Shown piece by piece: positions 7,892 through 17,062 of a stretch of DNA of 64,000 nt; positions within the stretch are counted from its first letter, which is position 1; every line of letters begins with the position of its first letter. The translations under genes were made by a program, and so were the position numbers. The stretch comes from an uncultured Kineothrix sp. GTDB taxonomy: Bacteria > Bacillota > Clostridia > Lachnospirales > Lachnospiraceae. A model generated the notes under the pieces. That model saw only the letters and a program-made list of their open reading frames with translations. It did no database searches and had not been told where the DNA came from. Location: assembly GCA_910588855.1 (NCBI GenBank), contig CAJUSR010000014.1, positions 1-64,000 on the forward strand, given 5' to 3'.

Positions 7892-8845
7892 TTACCCTCC
7901 GCACTTTGTACATTTTCCTCTTTCCTTTACTTTTGATAAAGGCATTGTATAAATTGTTCTTTTTAATCCGGGGCAGTTTATAGAATTATGTATTTTGCTT
8001 CCATAAGAAGTTACATAGGCAATTGCTTGGAATGCGTTGCCTTTACAACTGCCACAAAAATAGTATTTTTCCCCACTTTCATTTCTTAAAGTGTCAGCTT
8101 CTATCAGAGAAACTGCTTCTATGGATGGATTTAAATAGGAACAGTCCCTCGCTGTATGATATACGGTACCGTTTTCGGCAATATATACCATCTGATCTTC
8201 AGAAATCTCCCCCTGCCTTTTATTTTCTACATCATATCCGGTCCATGCCCGCCCATAATACCGGTTTTCCATAGGAATATCGGGAAATCCTATAATCCTG
8301 ATAAATGGCTTTACTTTATAAGAAGCAATTAATTTTATTCTATCCTCTTCTATCAGGATAGATGATTTTAAAAAATGCAAACCGGATACCCCGGATGTAA
8401 GGCATGTATGATTTAGGTAATCTTCTCCTAAAATATTAATGACTTCTCTTCGTGCATACCCTTCCGATAATAGGAAAGAGCTAAGTTCCCCCTCCTGTAA
8501 CCCCGTTTCCTCCAGACCGTTTTTATAGGCATATCCATAAAATGCCATTTTATTGCCAGTCTGGTGAATAGCCCCCATTATGTTTCCATGCAGACGCAAC
8601 ATGTCAAAAACAAACAGGATATTCATTAGGAAGAACAGAAAAAACGGAACAGATAAAGCGGCTTCCACTGCCATGCTTGCTTTTAAACGTTTTGTTTTCA
8701 GGGAGGAAATAAGAGACATCCTTTTTCCGAATATAGATGTAAGGATTTTCAATATATGTTCTTGATTTAATAGATTTTTGCCCGGAGAAACAATTGTTTT
8801 TTTGTAAAGTTTACAGTTGTTATATAGAATCCGGAAAAAGGACAT
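7892..8845 (-). CDS. TadE/TadG-like pilus protein with two cysteine modules
   Basis: An N-terminal cytoplasmic stretch is followed by the TadE-like signature ASMAVEAALSVP (57-68) and one membrane helix to about residue 82, then an extracellular region. The last ~90 residues hold two related modules, each with a (H)-x-C-x-x-L start and a CxxC end (YHTARDCSYL...CGSC and IHNSINCPGL...CTKCGG), which look like small metal-binding units. The start at 8845 has GGAGG nine nt upstream; an internal ATG at 8719 lacks a spaced ribosome binding site. The function of the cysteine modules is unknown. Confidence 0.7.
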   Translation of the reverse strand: MSFFRILYNNCKLYKKTIVSPGKNLLNQEHILKILTSIFGKRMSLISSLKTKRLKASMAVEAALSVPFFLFFLMNILFVFDMLRLHGNIMGAIHQTGNKMAFYGYAYKNGLEETGLQEGELSSFLLSEGYARREVINILGEDYLNHTCLTSGVSGLHFLKSSILIEEDRIKLIASYKVKPFIRIIGFPDIPMENRYYGRAWTGYDVENKRQGEISEDQMVYIAENGTVYHTARDCSYLNPSIEAVSLIEADTLRNESGEKYYFCGSCKGNAFQAIAYVTSYGSKIHNSINCPGLKRTIYTMPLSKVKERGKCTKCGG

Positions 8846-8904
8846 CGCTCATTTCCTCCCTTCATACATTATTTCATAGTATTCTTTATTTCATGGCACT
8901 CTTT

Positions 8905-10335
8905 TCAATCATACCCATACCTTTTTTGAATATTGCAATGGTATCCGAAACCACTGGATATAGAGATATCCGATAAATAACTATCAAAGCAGGCATCTAT
9001 GCGAAAGTTTGCATTTCCTTCCGTCAGGCGGATGTCCATTTCCATAATATCCATAGCACGCATATTCTTTGTTTTACTATCTTCCATAAATAACATTATT
9101 TTTAAATAATCCTGATAATCCAGCCCATGCCCGGAATCCCCTCCCCCCTCTGTTCCCCATGAAAAACCAAGGATACTTGCAATACTTGTTTTCCAATCAG
9201 AGGCTGTTTTCATTAACGGAACTTTCCCGCCTTTTAGCAGGCATCTTGCATCATTCAGGCTTTCTACATAAGCCCAGGCAAACAAAATGGAGTATTTTAC
9301 TGGTTCTGCCAAAGCCGGCACCTGCAAAACAGCCGTTAATGTCATTGCCAGCGCTTCCGCCTGCGCACACTTCTCCGAATCGGAAAACAGATAAATCACA
9401 TTAGCCACTTCTCTCCATCGGATGAGACGGCTCATTACTTTCTCCAAATTCTTTAAATCCGAATCTTTCCCGGCAATAATGTACTCTATCTGGTATTTCA
9501 GCAATGACTTTTCCAGCTCACTGCCGTACCATCCGCACTTGTCAAATAAGTAGCAGTCAAAAAGCAACTGGTTAGCCAAACCGCCAGGTTCCTTCCATCC
9601 AGGTCGAATCCCTATTCCTGTCATCTTTTCCCTATGCGAAACATAATCCTCCGGCCGTATTGTAGCCCGGGAAACATGGGATGTATTCCCTAATACCATG
9701 CGCAGTATGAAAGTTCCCCGTAAAGCATTCACCTTATCTGCCGGATTATCCAAAGCAATTTCTGTCTGTTTCCCATTTTCATCCTCTTTTTTCGGCAGTT
9801 CAATGGCATCTATCTGGGCTTGAACCTCCTCCCTCTCTTTTGCAATATCTCTTGTATCCAACCCTAATGCCTGCACTTCCTCTGTCTGTTCTATCGTTTT
9901 TGCCAATATCCCTTCCACGGAGGCACCCTGCATGTATTCCACAGCCTGCCGTTTCATTACATCCCCATTATTATCCGATGCTATGGATAATTCTTTTATT
10001 TCGACCCTATCCACAGTAAGTGACAGCCAATCCTTCACCGGTAATAAATTCTTTTGCCCTGTAAAGTTCCCCTGCATATAAGCCCTGAGATGTTCTGCGG
10101 AATTTTCAGCCCTATGGCTTGCAGTTCCATAGGACATATCTACAAAAAGCAAATCATATTGCTCTAAAAGTTCCCTATGAAATTCTGCAAGCACACTGTT
10201 CATCCCAATATCGGCTACACATTCCGCTTCCATCCTGATTACGCTTATCCGGGCTCCTTCTATCAGCGTTAGGATAAACGATAGGATAAGTGCTAAAGAA
10301 AGCGACAAATATACGGTAAGATATCCCTTCCTCAT
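8905..10335 (-). CDS. DUF5702-type TadG-like pilus-associated protein
   Basis: A 476-residue protein with one N-terminal membrane helix (about 5-27, GYLTVYLSLSLALILSF) and a large, mostly helical extracellular domain with predicted coiled-coil stretches. Proteins of this type (DUF5702) recur in Firmicutes Tad clusters and probably stand in for TadG. The gene start overlaps the pilin stop by 4 bp. No enzymatic motif is visible. Confidence 0.7.
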   Translation of the reverse strand: MRKGYLTVYLSLSLALILSFILTLIEGARISVIRMEAECVADIGMNSVLAEFHRELLEQYDLLFVDMSYGTASHRAENSAEHLRAYMQGNFTGQKNLLPVKDWLSLTVDRVEIKELSIASDNNGDVMKRQAVEYMQGASVEGILAKTIEQTEEVQALGLDTRDIAKEREEVQAQIDAIELPKKEDENGKQTEIALDNPADKVNALRGTFILRMVLGNTSHVSRATIRPEDYVSHREKMTGIGIRPGWKEPGGLANQLLFDCYLFDKCGWYGSELEKSLLKYQIEYIIAGKDSDLKNLEKVMSRLIRWREVANVIYLFSDSEKCAQAEALAMTLTAVLQVPALAEPVKYSILFAWAYVESLNDARCLLKGGKVPLMKTASDWKTSIASILGFSWGTEGGGDSGHGLDYQDYLKIMLFMEDSKTKNMRAMDIMEMDIRLTEGNANFRIDACFDSYLSDISISSGFGYHCNIQKRYGYD

Positions 10336-10586
10336 GACATAACGGTATTGCTGTCTTCCGTAATCTTCTTAAAGACCTTGGTTACCAGAGCGCGGAGCTG
10401 GTTTTTGAATATAATGACAAGCCCAATCAACACAACGATAATTAAAATAATCTCTACCGTTCCCATCCCCTCTTCTTCCAAAATAAATTCATTAAAATTT
10501 TTTAACTTTGACTCCATATTTCTTGATTTTATATTTTTTAATTTCATATTTCTTCCTTTCATATTTCTTCCTTTCCTTTTTATCAT
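10332..10586 (-). CDS. Flp1-like type IVb pilin
   Basis: This is the probable major pilin of the Tad apparatus. The processing-site-like EEGMGTVEIILII stretch (38-50) starts the hydrophobic helix and is followed by a short C-terminus, giving a small mature pilin. The start is ambiguous: ATGs at 10586, 10562, 10547 and 10517 are all in frame. The second and third sit in a 15-bp tandem repeat that carries its own GGAAG ribosome binding site each time. It lies between tadC and the DUF5702 gene, overlapping the latter by 4 bp. Confidence 0.8.
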   Translation of the reverse strand: MIKRKGRNMKGRNMKLKNIKSRNMESKLKNFNEFILEEEGMGTVEIILIIVVLIGLVIIFKNQLRALVTKVFKKITEDSNTVMS

Positions 10587-10629
10587 TTTTGTATTTTTTC
10601 TTTTTACGATTTTCCTCTTCCCCTGAACC

Positions 10630-12141
10630 TCAAAGGGAAAATGAAAAATATGCCGGTATGATAATCAATATCATAACAATCCCAAGCATCAACATCATCG
10701 GCAAAAGCAGCTTTGTTCCTGCCTCTTCCCCTAGTTTCCTCGCCATATTCTTACGTTCTTCAAAAGCATTCTTAGCCTCCTGGCGCAGCGCATCCAATAT
10801 GCCGCTGCTGCCTTTCCTCAAATTCTGTATCAGGATATTTACTAATTTTGTATATTGCGGCAGGCGGCATCTTTTTCCGAAATGCTCATAGGCAGACGCT
10901 TCCGAAATTCCACCGTCCAGCTCATGACATGCCAAAAGCATCTCTTCATATACATAGCGATAATCACCTCCTTCCTGTTTTTCTTTGTGATAGTGGGCGG
11001 CAATTCTTTGGAATGCATTCCTAATTGTCATTCCAGCCCCTAAATACAGCATAAGTTTGCTGATAAGCTGCGGATAATCCATAAGCATTTGACGGTTCCG
11101 GTCTTCTACCTTCTCTCTTAGCCTCCTTTCCTGTAATAAATAAACCGCTCCCGCTCCTACGCATATTAGCAAAAACAAATATCCGCTATTATCTTCTATT
11201 TTTTCGCTCCATATCAGTTTTTCCCCTTCTATACTTTCCGGCAATTCCATCCTTTCTTCATAGCGGTTCTTTTCTTCCTGACTGGTTAGCATATCATATA
11301 TTTTTTTCTTCCATACCTCCTCCTCTGAATAGTCCGGCGGAAACACATGCACCGGAATGATATGTTCTTCCTTATAATTGCCGTATGTTATAGCAGCTGT
11401 TAAATTTACGATTTCCCCTTCTGCCCCAACATCCTCATTCATCACTGTTCCGTCCGGATAAATGCGCGCATAATTATCACTTTCCCATCCTATCCGAAAC
11501 GGATATCCTTTTACCTCACTTACCAAGTCTAATTTATCCCTTACTTCTTCCAAAGAAGCATTCATCCCTCGTATCGTATCCGGTAAAAGAATTGATATTT
11601 CTTTTGCCATATTTTTTACCACGGCTTCTTCGTAGCCCTGTTCCTCCACCGTAAGCACAATATCCTGCCTATTTTTTTCCGTTTTGTCTTTTGTTTTTAC
11701 TTGCAGGTTCAGCTCCCGGCTTCCCATCCCATGTGCGTTTCTGCTAATATATCTTCCCTCTGTCATAGCGCTTTCCGCTCTGCTGCCAATCCATAGGCAA
11801 AACGCCAATATATTGCCGGCAAATACAATAAAAAGCCATAGGCGGATTTTATAGATATAAAACTGACGCAAATAACTATTTTTCTTTTCCTCCTTCCCTC
11901 CTATTTCCGGATATAAAATAAACAGGCTTTCATTGACATCTTTTTGATGTAGCATTTTACCCTTTAACAGCACCTCGTAAATGTAATTTGCCATATCCCC
12001 GAAAATCCCCTCTTTTATCCCATATCTATTGTCTTTTTCCCAACTTTTTTTGCTGCATTTTACCAAACTTTTTTTCTTCCTATAAGACAAGATAAATAAA
12101 GCAAAATAGCATAGGAATACAGCTCCATATAATAAAATCAT
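10630..12141 (-). CDS. tadC: TadC-like type II secretion F-domain membrane protein
   Basis: A 503-residue inner-membrane platform protein for Flp pilus assembly. The C-terminal third has the T2SF domain (YPQLISKLMLYLGAGMTIRN) between membrane segments at about 322-337 and 478-500. Two further hydrophobic segments sit at the N-terminus (about 1-18 and 98-118), flanking a long extra region not found in short TadC proteins. It starts 2 bp after tadB ends and should partner TadB and the TadA ATPase. Confidence 0.82.
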   Translation of the reverse strand: MILLYGAVFLCYFALFILSYRKKKSLVKCSKKSWEKDNRYGIKEGIFGDMANYIYEVLLKGKMLHQKDVNESLFILYPEIGGKEEKKNSYLRQFYIYKIRLWLFIVFAGNILAFCLWIGSRAESAMTEGRYISRNAHGMGSRELNLQVKTKDKTEKNRQDIVLTVEEQGYEEAVVKNMAKEISILLPDTIRGMNASLEEVRDKLDLVSEVKGYPFRIGWESDNYARIYPDGTVMNEDVGAEGEIVNLTAAITYGNYKEEHIIPVHVFPPDYSEEEVWKKKIYDMLTSQEEKNRYEERMELPESIEGEKLIWSEKIEDNSGYLFLLICVGAGAVYLLQERRLREKVEDRNRQMLMDYPQLISKLMLYLGAGMTIRNAFQRIAAHYHKEKQEGGDYRYVYEEMLLACHELDGGISEASAYEHFGKRCRLPQYTKLVNILIQNLRKGSSGILDALRQEAKNAFEERKNMARKLGEEAGTKLLLPMMLMLGIVMILIIIPAYFSFSL

Positions 12142-12143
12142 TT

Positions 12144-12935
12144 CTACACCTCAATATCTACAATTTTTCCGGACAAGAAAATAGCTCCAAGGTAAACGCC
12201 TAAACATATTGTCATAACTATAATACCTGCCGCATTTTTATAAAGCACATCAAAGAAGCCTCTTGACGCAATGCTGATATATAGCAGGATTCCAAAGGGA
12301 ACCCCATTCATAATTCTTTGTTCCATCCGCCTTGCACTAATAACTACCTGTATTTCCTTTTCCGTCTCTACTTTATCCTCTATTACGGACGCACTTCTTT
12401 CTATAATTTCCGTCAGCTTTCCTCCGCTTCTCTTTGCCACTGCAAATACCTGCGCAAACTCTACTATATCTTCTACCCCACTGCGTTTTCCCAAATCATA
12501 CAGCAGCGCTTCTATCGGCATATTATTTTTAAGCCCCGCTATTATCGAATAGAGTTCTTTACAAATCGGGCTTTCTTTTCCATATAAAAGAATCATGTCC
12601 TCATAAGCCTGCCTGAAAGCATTTTCTACGGCATACCCTGCTTTTTGGCTGGCAGACACGGCAAGGATTGTATCTTTAAATTGAACTGCCATTTCCTTTT
12701 TCCGCATCTTTAGCAGTAATCCCCGCCTCTCCTTTTGGTAAAGAAAATACACTGGCAGAAGAAATGGTAAAGCTAAAGCAGAGCGGTAAAAAAACCAAGC
12801 AAAGAGAAGTATGAATCCTACACCTTCCAGCGAACACTTGATTTTATCCTCCCTCCTCAATCCGGTTGTTGTTCTCTGCTGCCTTTTATCCCGGAAATCA
12901 TAATACAATCCCCGCTGTTTTAAGTTTCCTTTCAT
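12144..12935 (-). CDS. tadB: TadB-like type II secretion F-domain membrane protein
   Basis: A 263-residue platform protein with the T2SF core (LAVSASQKAGYAVENAFRQA and the acidic VEDIVEFAQVFAVAKRSGG region) and membrane segments at about 38-63, 214-230 and 235-258. The gene overlaps the tadA 3' end by 38 bp, so the two are translationally linked. It would work with TadA and TadC to extrude or retract the pilus. It is shorter than typical proteobacterial TadB, as is usual in Firmicutes. Confidence 0.82.
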   Translation of the reverse strand: MKGNLKQRGLYYDFRDKRQQRTTTGLRREDKIKCSLEGVGFILLFAWFFYRSALALPFLLPVYFLYQKERRGLLLKMRKKEMAVQFKDTILAVSASQKAGYAVENAFRQAYEDMILLYGKESPICKELYSIIAGLKNNMPIEALLYDLGKRSGVEDIVEFAQVFAVAKRSGGKLTEIIERSASVIEDKVETEKEIQVVISARRMEQRIMNGVPFGILLYISIASRGFFDVLYKNAAGIIVMTICLGVYLGAIFLSGKIVDIEV

Positions 12936-14205
12936 CCTTCAGTTCCCCCCTTTTTACCAATGCCCCTCTGACCTTCCCGTTCTCCGTTTCTCCTTCTTCT
13001 TGAAAGGAATATAATGTCCGCATCTTGATTTCATCCCCTTCCACCCCTTCTATTTCAGAAATCTCCAAAACCTTCCTGCTTTTATCCCTAAGACGGCCTA
13101 AATGGATAATAATGTCCAACCCTGAAGCTATTTGCTGACGTATAGCAGCAAGAGGCAACTCCATCCCCATTAAAATCATGGTTTCCAATCTGCTTAACAT
13201 ATCCTTTGAGCTATTTGCATGACCGGTAGACATGGAGCCGTCATGCCCGGTATTCAAACATTGCATCATGTCGATTGCTTCTCCTCCCCTCACCTCCCCA
13301 ACAATAATCCTATCCGGCCTCATACGCAGACTTGTCCTGATAAGATCCCGGATGCTAATAGGTCTGCATCCTTCCACATTCGCATTCCTAGTTTCCATCC
13401 TCACCATATTCGGAATATTTTTAATCTGCAATTCCGCATTGTCCTCAATCGTTATAATCCTTTCATCTTGTGGGATATATGTAGAAAGCGCGTTTAAAAA
13501 TGTAGTTTTTCCGGAGCCTGTACCGCCGCTTATAAAAATATTGTATTTTGCCCTTACGAGCTTCTTCAAAAATAAGTCCGCTTCTTCCGTTATGCTGCCC
13601 AGCTCTTTTAGCAGTTCCATCCCCATAGGCATATCCGGGAACCTGCGGATTGTTAAAATAGGCCCGTTTAACGCCACCGGGCTTAATACCACGTTGACAC
13701 GGGAGCCGTTTTCCAGCCGGGCATCCACGATTGGGGAAGCCTCATTGACCGTACGGTTGCAGCCTGCTGCAATCCGCTGTATCACATCCTCCAGCTTTTC
13801 TTTGGATTCAAACCGCATTCCGCTTCCTGTAATCTGCCCATTTCTCTCAATAAAAATTTCATCCGTACCATTAACCATAATTTCCGTCACTTCCGCATCA
13901 TCTACCAATGCTTGCAGAATATCTAACTTCCGTATGGAATAAAACAACTCCTGCCGTAGCTTTCCTCTATCGTTCAGGCTTAGAAAGAGCTTTTTACTTT
14001 GCGCAATAATTAATTCATCAATAATATCCTTTATTTCTTCATCCGGCACTTCCCTTGACAAATCCAGTCTGGACAAAATCATCGACTGAAGTTCTTTTTT
14101 ATGGTCCAAGAAGCTGTCGCCCAAATCCCGATTCCTAAAATCCCCCATTTTCATTAAATTTTTATTGGGAATGTCCTCTTCCTTCTTTTCAACTTTCATG
14201 CCCAT
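12898..14205 (-). CDS. tadA: TadA/CpaF family secretion ATPase
   Basis: This is the hexameric ATPase that powers Flp pilus assembly. Walker A is GGTGSGKT (227-234), the Walker B region is IIVGEVRGGE (300-309), and the His box is TGHDGSMSTGHANS (319-332). The N-terminal helical domain and 435-residue length are normal for CpaF/TadA. It overlaps tadZ by 17 bp and tadB by 38 bp in one operon. All motifs look intact. Confidence 0.93.
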   Translation of the reverse strand: MGMKVEKKEEDIPNKNLMKMGDFRNRDLGDSFLDHKKELQSMILSRLDLSREVPDEEIKDIIDELIIAQSKKLFLSLNDRGKLRQELFYSIRKLDILQALVDDAEVTEIMVNGTDEIFIERNGQITGSGMRFESKEKLEDVIQRIAAGCNRTVNEASPIVDARLENGSRVNVVLSPVALNGPILTIRRFPDMPMGMELLKELGSITEEADLFLKKLVRAKYNIFISGGTGSGKTTFLNALSTYIPQDERIITIEDNAELQIKNIPNMVRMETRNANVEGCRPISIRDLIRTSLRMRPDRIIVGEVRGGEAIDMMQCLNTGHDGSMSTGHANSSKDMLSRLETMILMGMELPLAAIRQQIASGLDIIIHLGRLRDKSRKVLEISEIEGVEGDEIKMRTLYSFQEEGETENGKVRGALVKRGELKDERKLKTAGIVL

Positions 14206-15199
14206 AAATTTCTTCCTCTATTATCTTTTTGATATAGGCCGCCATCTCTCCGTGGGTCAACTGTTCTAAACCGTAGGGGATACGATGAAATTCCGGCAGC
14301 ATCCATCTCTTCGTTTTAACCGCAATATCCCCATAATCCATAGACTGTATCACTGCTTCATATTGCCGTAGTTTTGCTTCTGCGATATTGCCTTCCTTTA
14401 CAATCGTAAATATCCTAAAGCACTCCCGAAGCACATCAAACAATCCTTTCATCCCATCTGACAAATCCAAAATCAGATATTCATATTCCGATATCTTTTC
14501 TATCTCCTTAAACAAATCTATCCAGTCTTTGCCGCCCACTTCCTCTAAATCATGGTAGGAAAATACCGGCGGAATATAATCCAGCCCATTTAACGTTTGT
14601 ATCATCCCTTCCAGCCTATAAGACAGCCTGTCTTTTTCACAACGGAAATAATACAATACATCCGTGATATCCATAGGGAACTCCCGATTCAGCAAATATC
14701 CAAACCCCGAATAAGCCTCAAAATTCAAATATAACGTTTTATGTTTCTTCGCGAGAATCTGCCCCATGCTCAATGCAAACGTCGTCTGCAGGCATCTTCC
14801 CACAGGGGAATAATTGCCGATTATTTTCATTTGCCTCCCTGTGACAATCCTTTGGGGGATTTCCCCTTCCTTCTCCACATAACTTCCTATTACTGCTTGG
14901 TAAATGCCCTCCGACGATTGGTACTTACTGATATTTTCCGCATTCCTCCCCACCCGGTTTCCACTTTCATTTAAAACCAGCAAGTGTTTTACCGGCCATT
15001 CTTCCAGCTCTTCCCTATATGAACTTTCAGAAACCATCAATATTTCCGTTTCATTTTTTTCAACAAATTTTTTTAGCCTGTCTACGTCCGTAAACGCACG
15101 TACCGTAAAAGGCTGCCTGCTTTTCTTTTCGAGGTAATCCAACATATGCCGGAGATAATCCTCTTCCTTATCGCAAAGCGCCAAAACTTTCTTTACCAA
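14189..15199 (-). CDS. tadZ: TadZ/CpaE-like localisation protein with decayed Walker A
   Basis: The N-terminal ~110 residues resemble an atypical receiver domain; the C-terminal part is a MinD/ParA-like fold. Where the deviant Walker A should be, the sequence reads YSPVGRCLQTTF (130-141), lacking the GKT lysine, so nucleotide binding is doubtful. TadZ proteins place the Tad machine at the cell pole. The gene overlaps the peptidase gene by 7 bp and tadA by 17 bp. The assignment rests on context plus the remnant P-loop. Confidence 0.75.
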   Translation of the reverse strand: MVKKVLALCDKEEDYLRHMLDYLEKKSRQPFTVRAFTDVDRLKKFVEKNETEILMVSESSYREELEEWPVKHLLVLNESGNRVGRNAENISKYQSSEGIYQAVIGSYVEKEGEIPQRIVTGRQMKIIGNYSPVGRCLQTTFALSMGQILAKKHKTLYLNFEAYSGFGYLLNREFPMDITDVLYYFRCEKDRLSYRLEGMIQTLNGLDYIPPVFSYHDLEEVGGKDWIDLFKEIEKISEYEYLILDLSDGMKGLFDVLRECFRIFTIVKEGNIAEAKLRQYEAVIQSMDYGDIAVKTKRWMLPEFHRIPYGLEQLTHGEMAAYIKKIIEEEIYGHES

Positions 15200-15786
15200 T
15201 ATATACCTCCTTTGTATATTGCTATAGCCAATAATACCGGCAGGGAAAAGTGGATTTTCCCTTCCTTTTTCCTGTCTTTAAGATTTTCCTCATAAAGTTT
15301 CCATTCACCGCTTTTGAAAACGTCAAGAATGTATGACAATAGATACTTCATCCTCTGCAGAAAATTTTTTTCCGCAGCCATTTTCAGTAAAGATAATACT
15401 GCTCCAAGAAAAAAAGAAATTCCAAGACATAAAACTGTTTCTTTTATTGTAAGAAAACATCCCGCAACTGCTATAAGTTTGATATCCCCTGCTCCCAGCC
15501 CGCCAATCATAAACAAAGGATATAAAAGTACAATCGGCACTGCCATTGATAATAACGCCCGTATCAACCCATCGCCCCCACCTTGCCATACCGCATAGGA
15601 TAAGCCTGCTGCCGCTCCGATAAGAATCCATTCATTATATATTTTATCAAACAGCAAATCGGTAACCGTCGCCACCGCTAATATAAGAAATAAAATAGTA
15701 ATACACATCATCCTTTCCATTGCATATTTTATAAATAAACCGGTTTGAAAATTGGAACGATACATGTTCCTGTGACTATCCGGCAT
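15193..15786 (-). CDS. TadV-like A24 prepilin peptidase
   Basis: A membrane aspartyl protease that would process the Flp pilin and TadE/F-like proteins. The catalytic aspartates are D43 (VTDLLFDKIYN) and D101 (GGLGAGD). About five hydrophobic segments and a 197-residue length fit the TadV/CpaA group with a C-terminal extension. The start is uncertain: ATGs at 15786, 15765 and 15720 lack a convincing ribosome binding site, and the GGAAAGG just before 15711/15708 suggests a start even closer to the first membrane helix. It heads the Tad operon. Confidence 0.82.
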   Translation of the reverse strand: MPDSHRNMYRSNFQTGLFIKYAMERMMCITILFLILAVATVTDLLFDKIYNEWILIGAAAGLSYAVWQGGGDGLIRALLSMAVPIVLLYPLFMIGGLGAGDIKLIAVAGCFLTIKETVLCLGISFFLGAVLSLLKMAAEKNFLQRMKYLLSYILDVFKSGEWKLYEENLKDRKKEGKIHFSLPVLLAIAIYKGGIYW

Positions 15787-15891
15787 CCAGTATCCGAATA
15801 TTTGAAAGTTCTGAACTGATAAACGAATTATAAATTGAAAAGCCTTTCTTGTCCAGCGTTTTCAGGCAATGAATAAAATTCTATATAAGTT

Positions 15892-16170
15892 TCATAAAAG
15901 CTTATATAGATTTATGCCATACAGCATAACAAGCCCTGGGAAACCAAGCACACCTGACGTTAAAACAGTAATCGGGTTGATTCCAATTGCAATGGACAGC
16001 CCTTGCGAAACGAGAAACCCGTTACAGAAAAAAATTGCTACGGTGCCGATTACCGAACGGAAAATAAAATTGATAATCCACTCCTTTTTATTTCTGAAAG
16101 CACCAATCAACAGTACAAAAATGCAGGCCGCCGCAATCATAATAATACCCATATAGTTATCCATATCCAC
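15892..16170 (-). CDS. bofA: BofA family protein (pro-sigma-K processing inhibitor type)
   Basis: A 92-residue membrane protein with two or three hydrophobic segments and the BofA-like C-terminus GVLGFPGLVMLYGINLY. In Bacillus, BofA inhibits the SpoIVFB protease during sporulation; in many Clostridia the gene persists near recR and a DUF2508 gene. Here the DUF2508 gene is next door but divergent. Presence suggests a sporulating ancestry, not proof of sporulation. Confidence 0.82.
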   Translation of the reverse strand: MDMDNYMGIIMIAAACIFVLLIGAFRNKKEWIINFIFRSVIGTVAIFFCNGFLVSQGLSIAIGINPITVLTSGVLGFPGLVMLYGINLYKLL

Positions 16171-16310
16171 CCTCCGTTTTGCCCTTTTCCACTACAATAT
16201 ATGACCTGTACATTTTTTATATTACATGAATATTTACGGCATTCATGTCTATACTTAGAAAAAGAGGAAATTTTTGGATTATCCTGACTCATTTGAAAAG
16301 AGGTGTATGC

Positions 16311-16598
16311 ATGAAAATATGTTTTAGGCAAACAATTTACAACCATACGACTATTAGCGAAAAAGAATCACAGATGAATAATATTTTGGCAGATTTGGAC
16401 AAAACCCGCCGTGCTCTGGAAGATGCCTATGCCGGCTTTGACAGCGTTACTGACCCTGATTTAATTGACTGCTATATTTATGAAGTAAATTCTGTCCTAA
16501 AACGATATAAATTTTTATTAGAACAGGCAGCAAAAATCAATTTGCTGCCTGAAGAAGAACTAAACCCGGAATCCCCGATTAACGCCCTGATCGGCTAG
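16311..16598 (+). CDS. DUF2508 (YaaL-like) protein
   Basis: A 95-residue, mostly helical acidic protein with the family signature VTDPDLIDCYIYEVNSV. The start at 16311 (MKICFRQ) has AAGAGGTG five nt upstream; an open stretch back to 16245 lacks a ribosome binding site. The function of the family is unknown. It is divergent from bofA and its 3' end overlaps the fliS 3' end by 39 bp on opposite strands. Confidence 0.78.
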   Translation: MKICFRQTIYNHTTISEKESQMNNILADLDKTRRALEDAYAGFDSVTDPDLIDCYIYEVNSVLKRYKFLLEQAAKINLLPEEELNPESPINALIG

Positions 16599-17036
16599 AT
16601 TCTCGTTTAAATTATTTTTACCATAAGTGAGACCAGCGTAAACGGTTTGTGCATTTTCCATAACCGGTCCGGATGCATCCAGTCCATCCAGTTTCACATA
16701 AGCCCCATGAAGACCTTTTATCACTTTATATACATGCTCCAGCGGCTCTTCGGCATTCCGGACCTCTGCTCTGGCCAACTCTCTGTTTACATACAAATAC
16801 AGCTGCAGAAAATTTATCGCCAGTTCATATTCAAAGTTCAAAGATGCTAAAAGTTCGCCAATGCATCCTCTGGCTTTTCTTATACCTTCGCGGAAGCCCA
16901 TGCGGTCTTCCTTTGCATGTGCTTCCTTTGCTTCCTCTACATAAATCATGAGCATTTCATATAAAATCGTAATCAGCTGAGTTTTATTCGCCTGCGTAAT
17001 TTTCCGCGTATACTCCTGCTTTAATTCCCTTGTCAT
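16560..17036 (-). CDS. fliS: FliS-like flagellin chaperone
   Basis: A 158-residue helical protein matching FliS, the export chaperone that holds flagellin unfolded in the cytoplasm. Features are the N-terminal YTRKITQANKTQLITILYEM helix and the C-terminal helical bundle. It lies 26 bp after the flagellin gene on the same strand, so it is probably in the DUF6240-flagellin-fliS operon. Confidence 0.8.
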   Translation of the reverse strand: MTRELKQEYTRKITQANKTQLITILYEMLMIYVEEAKEAHAKEDRMGFREGIRKARGCIGELLASLNFEYELAINFLQLYLYVNRELARAEVRNAEEPLEHVYKVIKGLHGAYVKLDGLDASGPVMENAQTVYAGLTYGKNNLNENLADQGVNRGFRV

Positions 17037-17062
17037 ATTTGAACATCCCTCCCGCAGTTCTA

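Noticed and set aside
13232..13942. Plus-strand frame of 236 codons opposite tadA
   Set aside because: It is antisense to an intact, well conserved ATPase gene; the Ser/Ile-rich translation and lack of a ribosome binding site mark it as a shadow.
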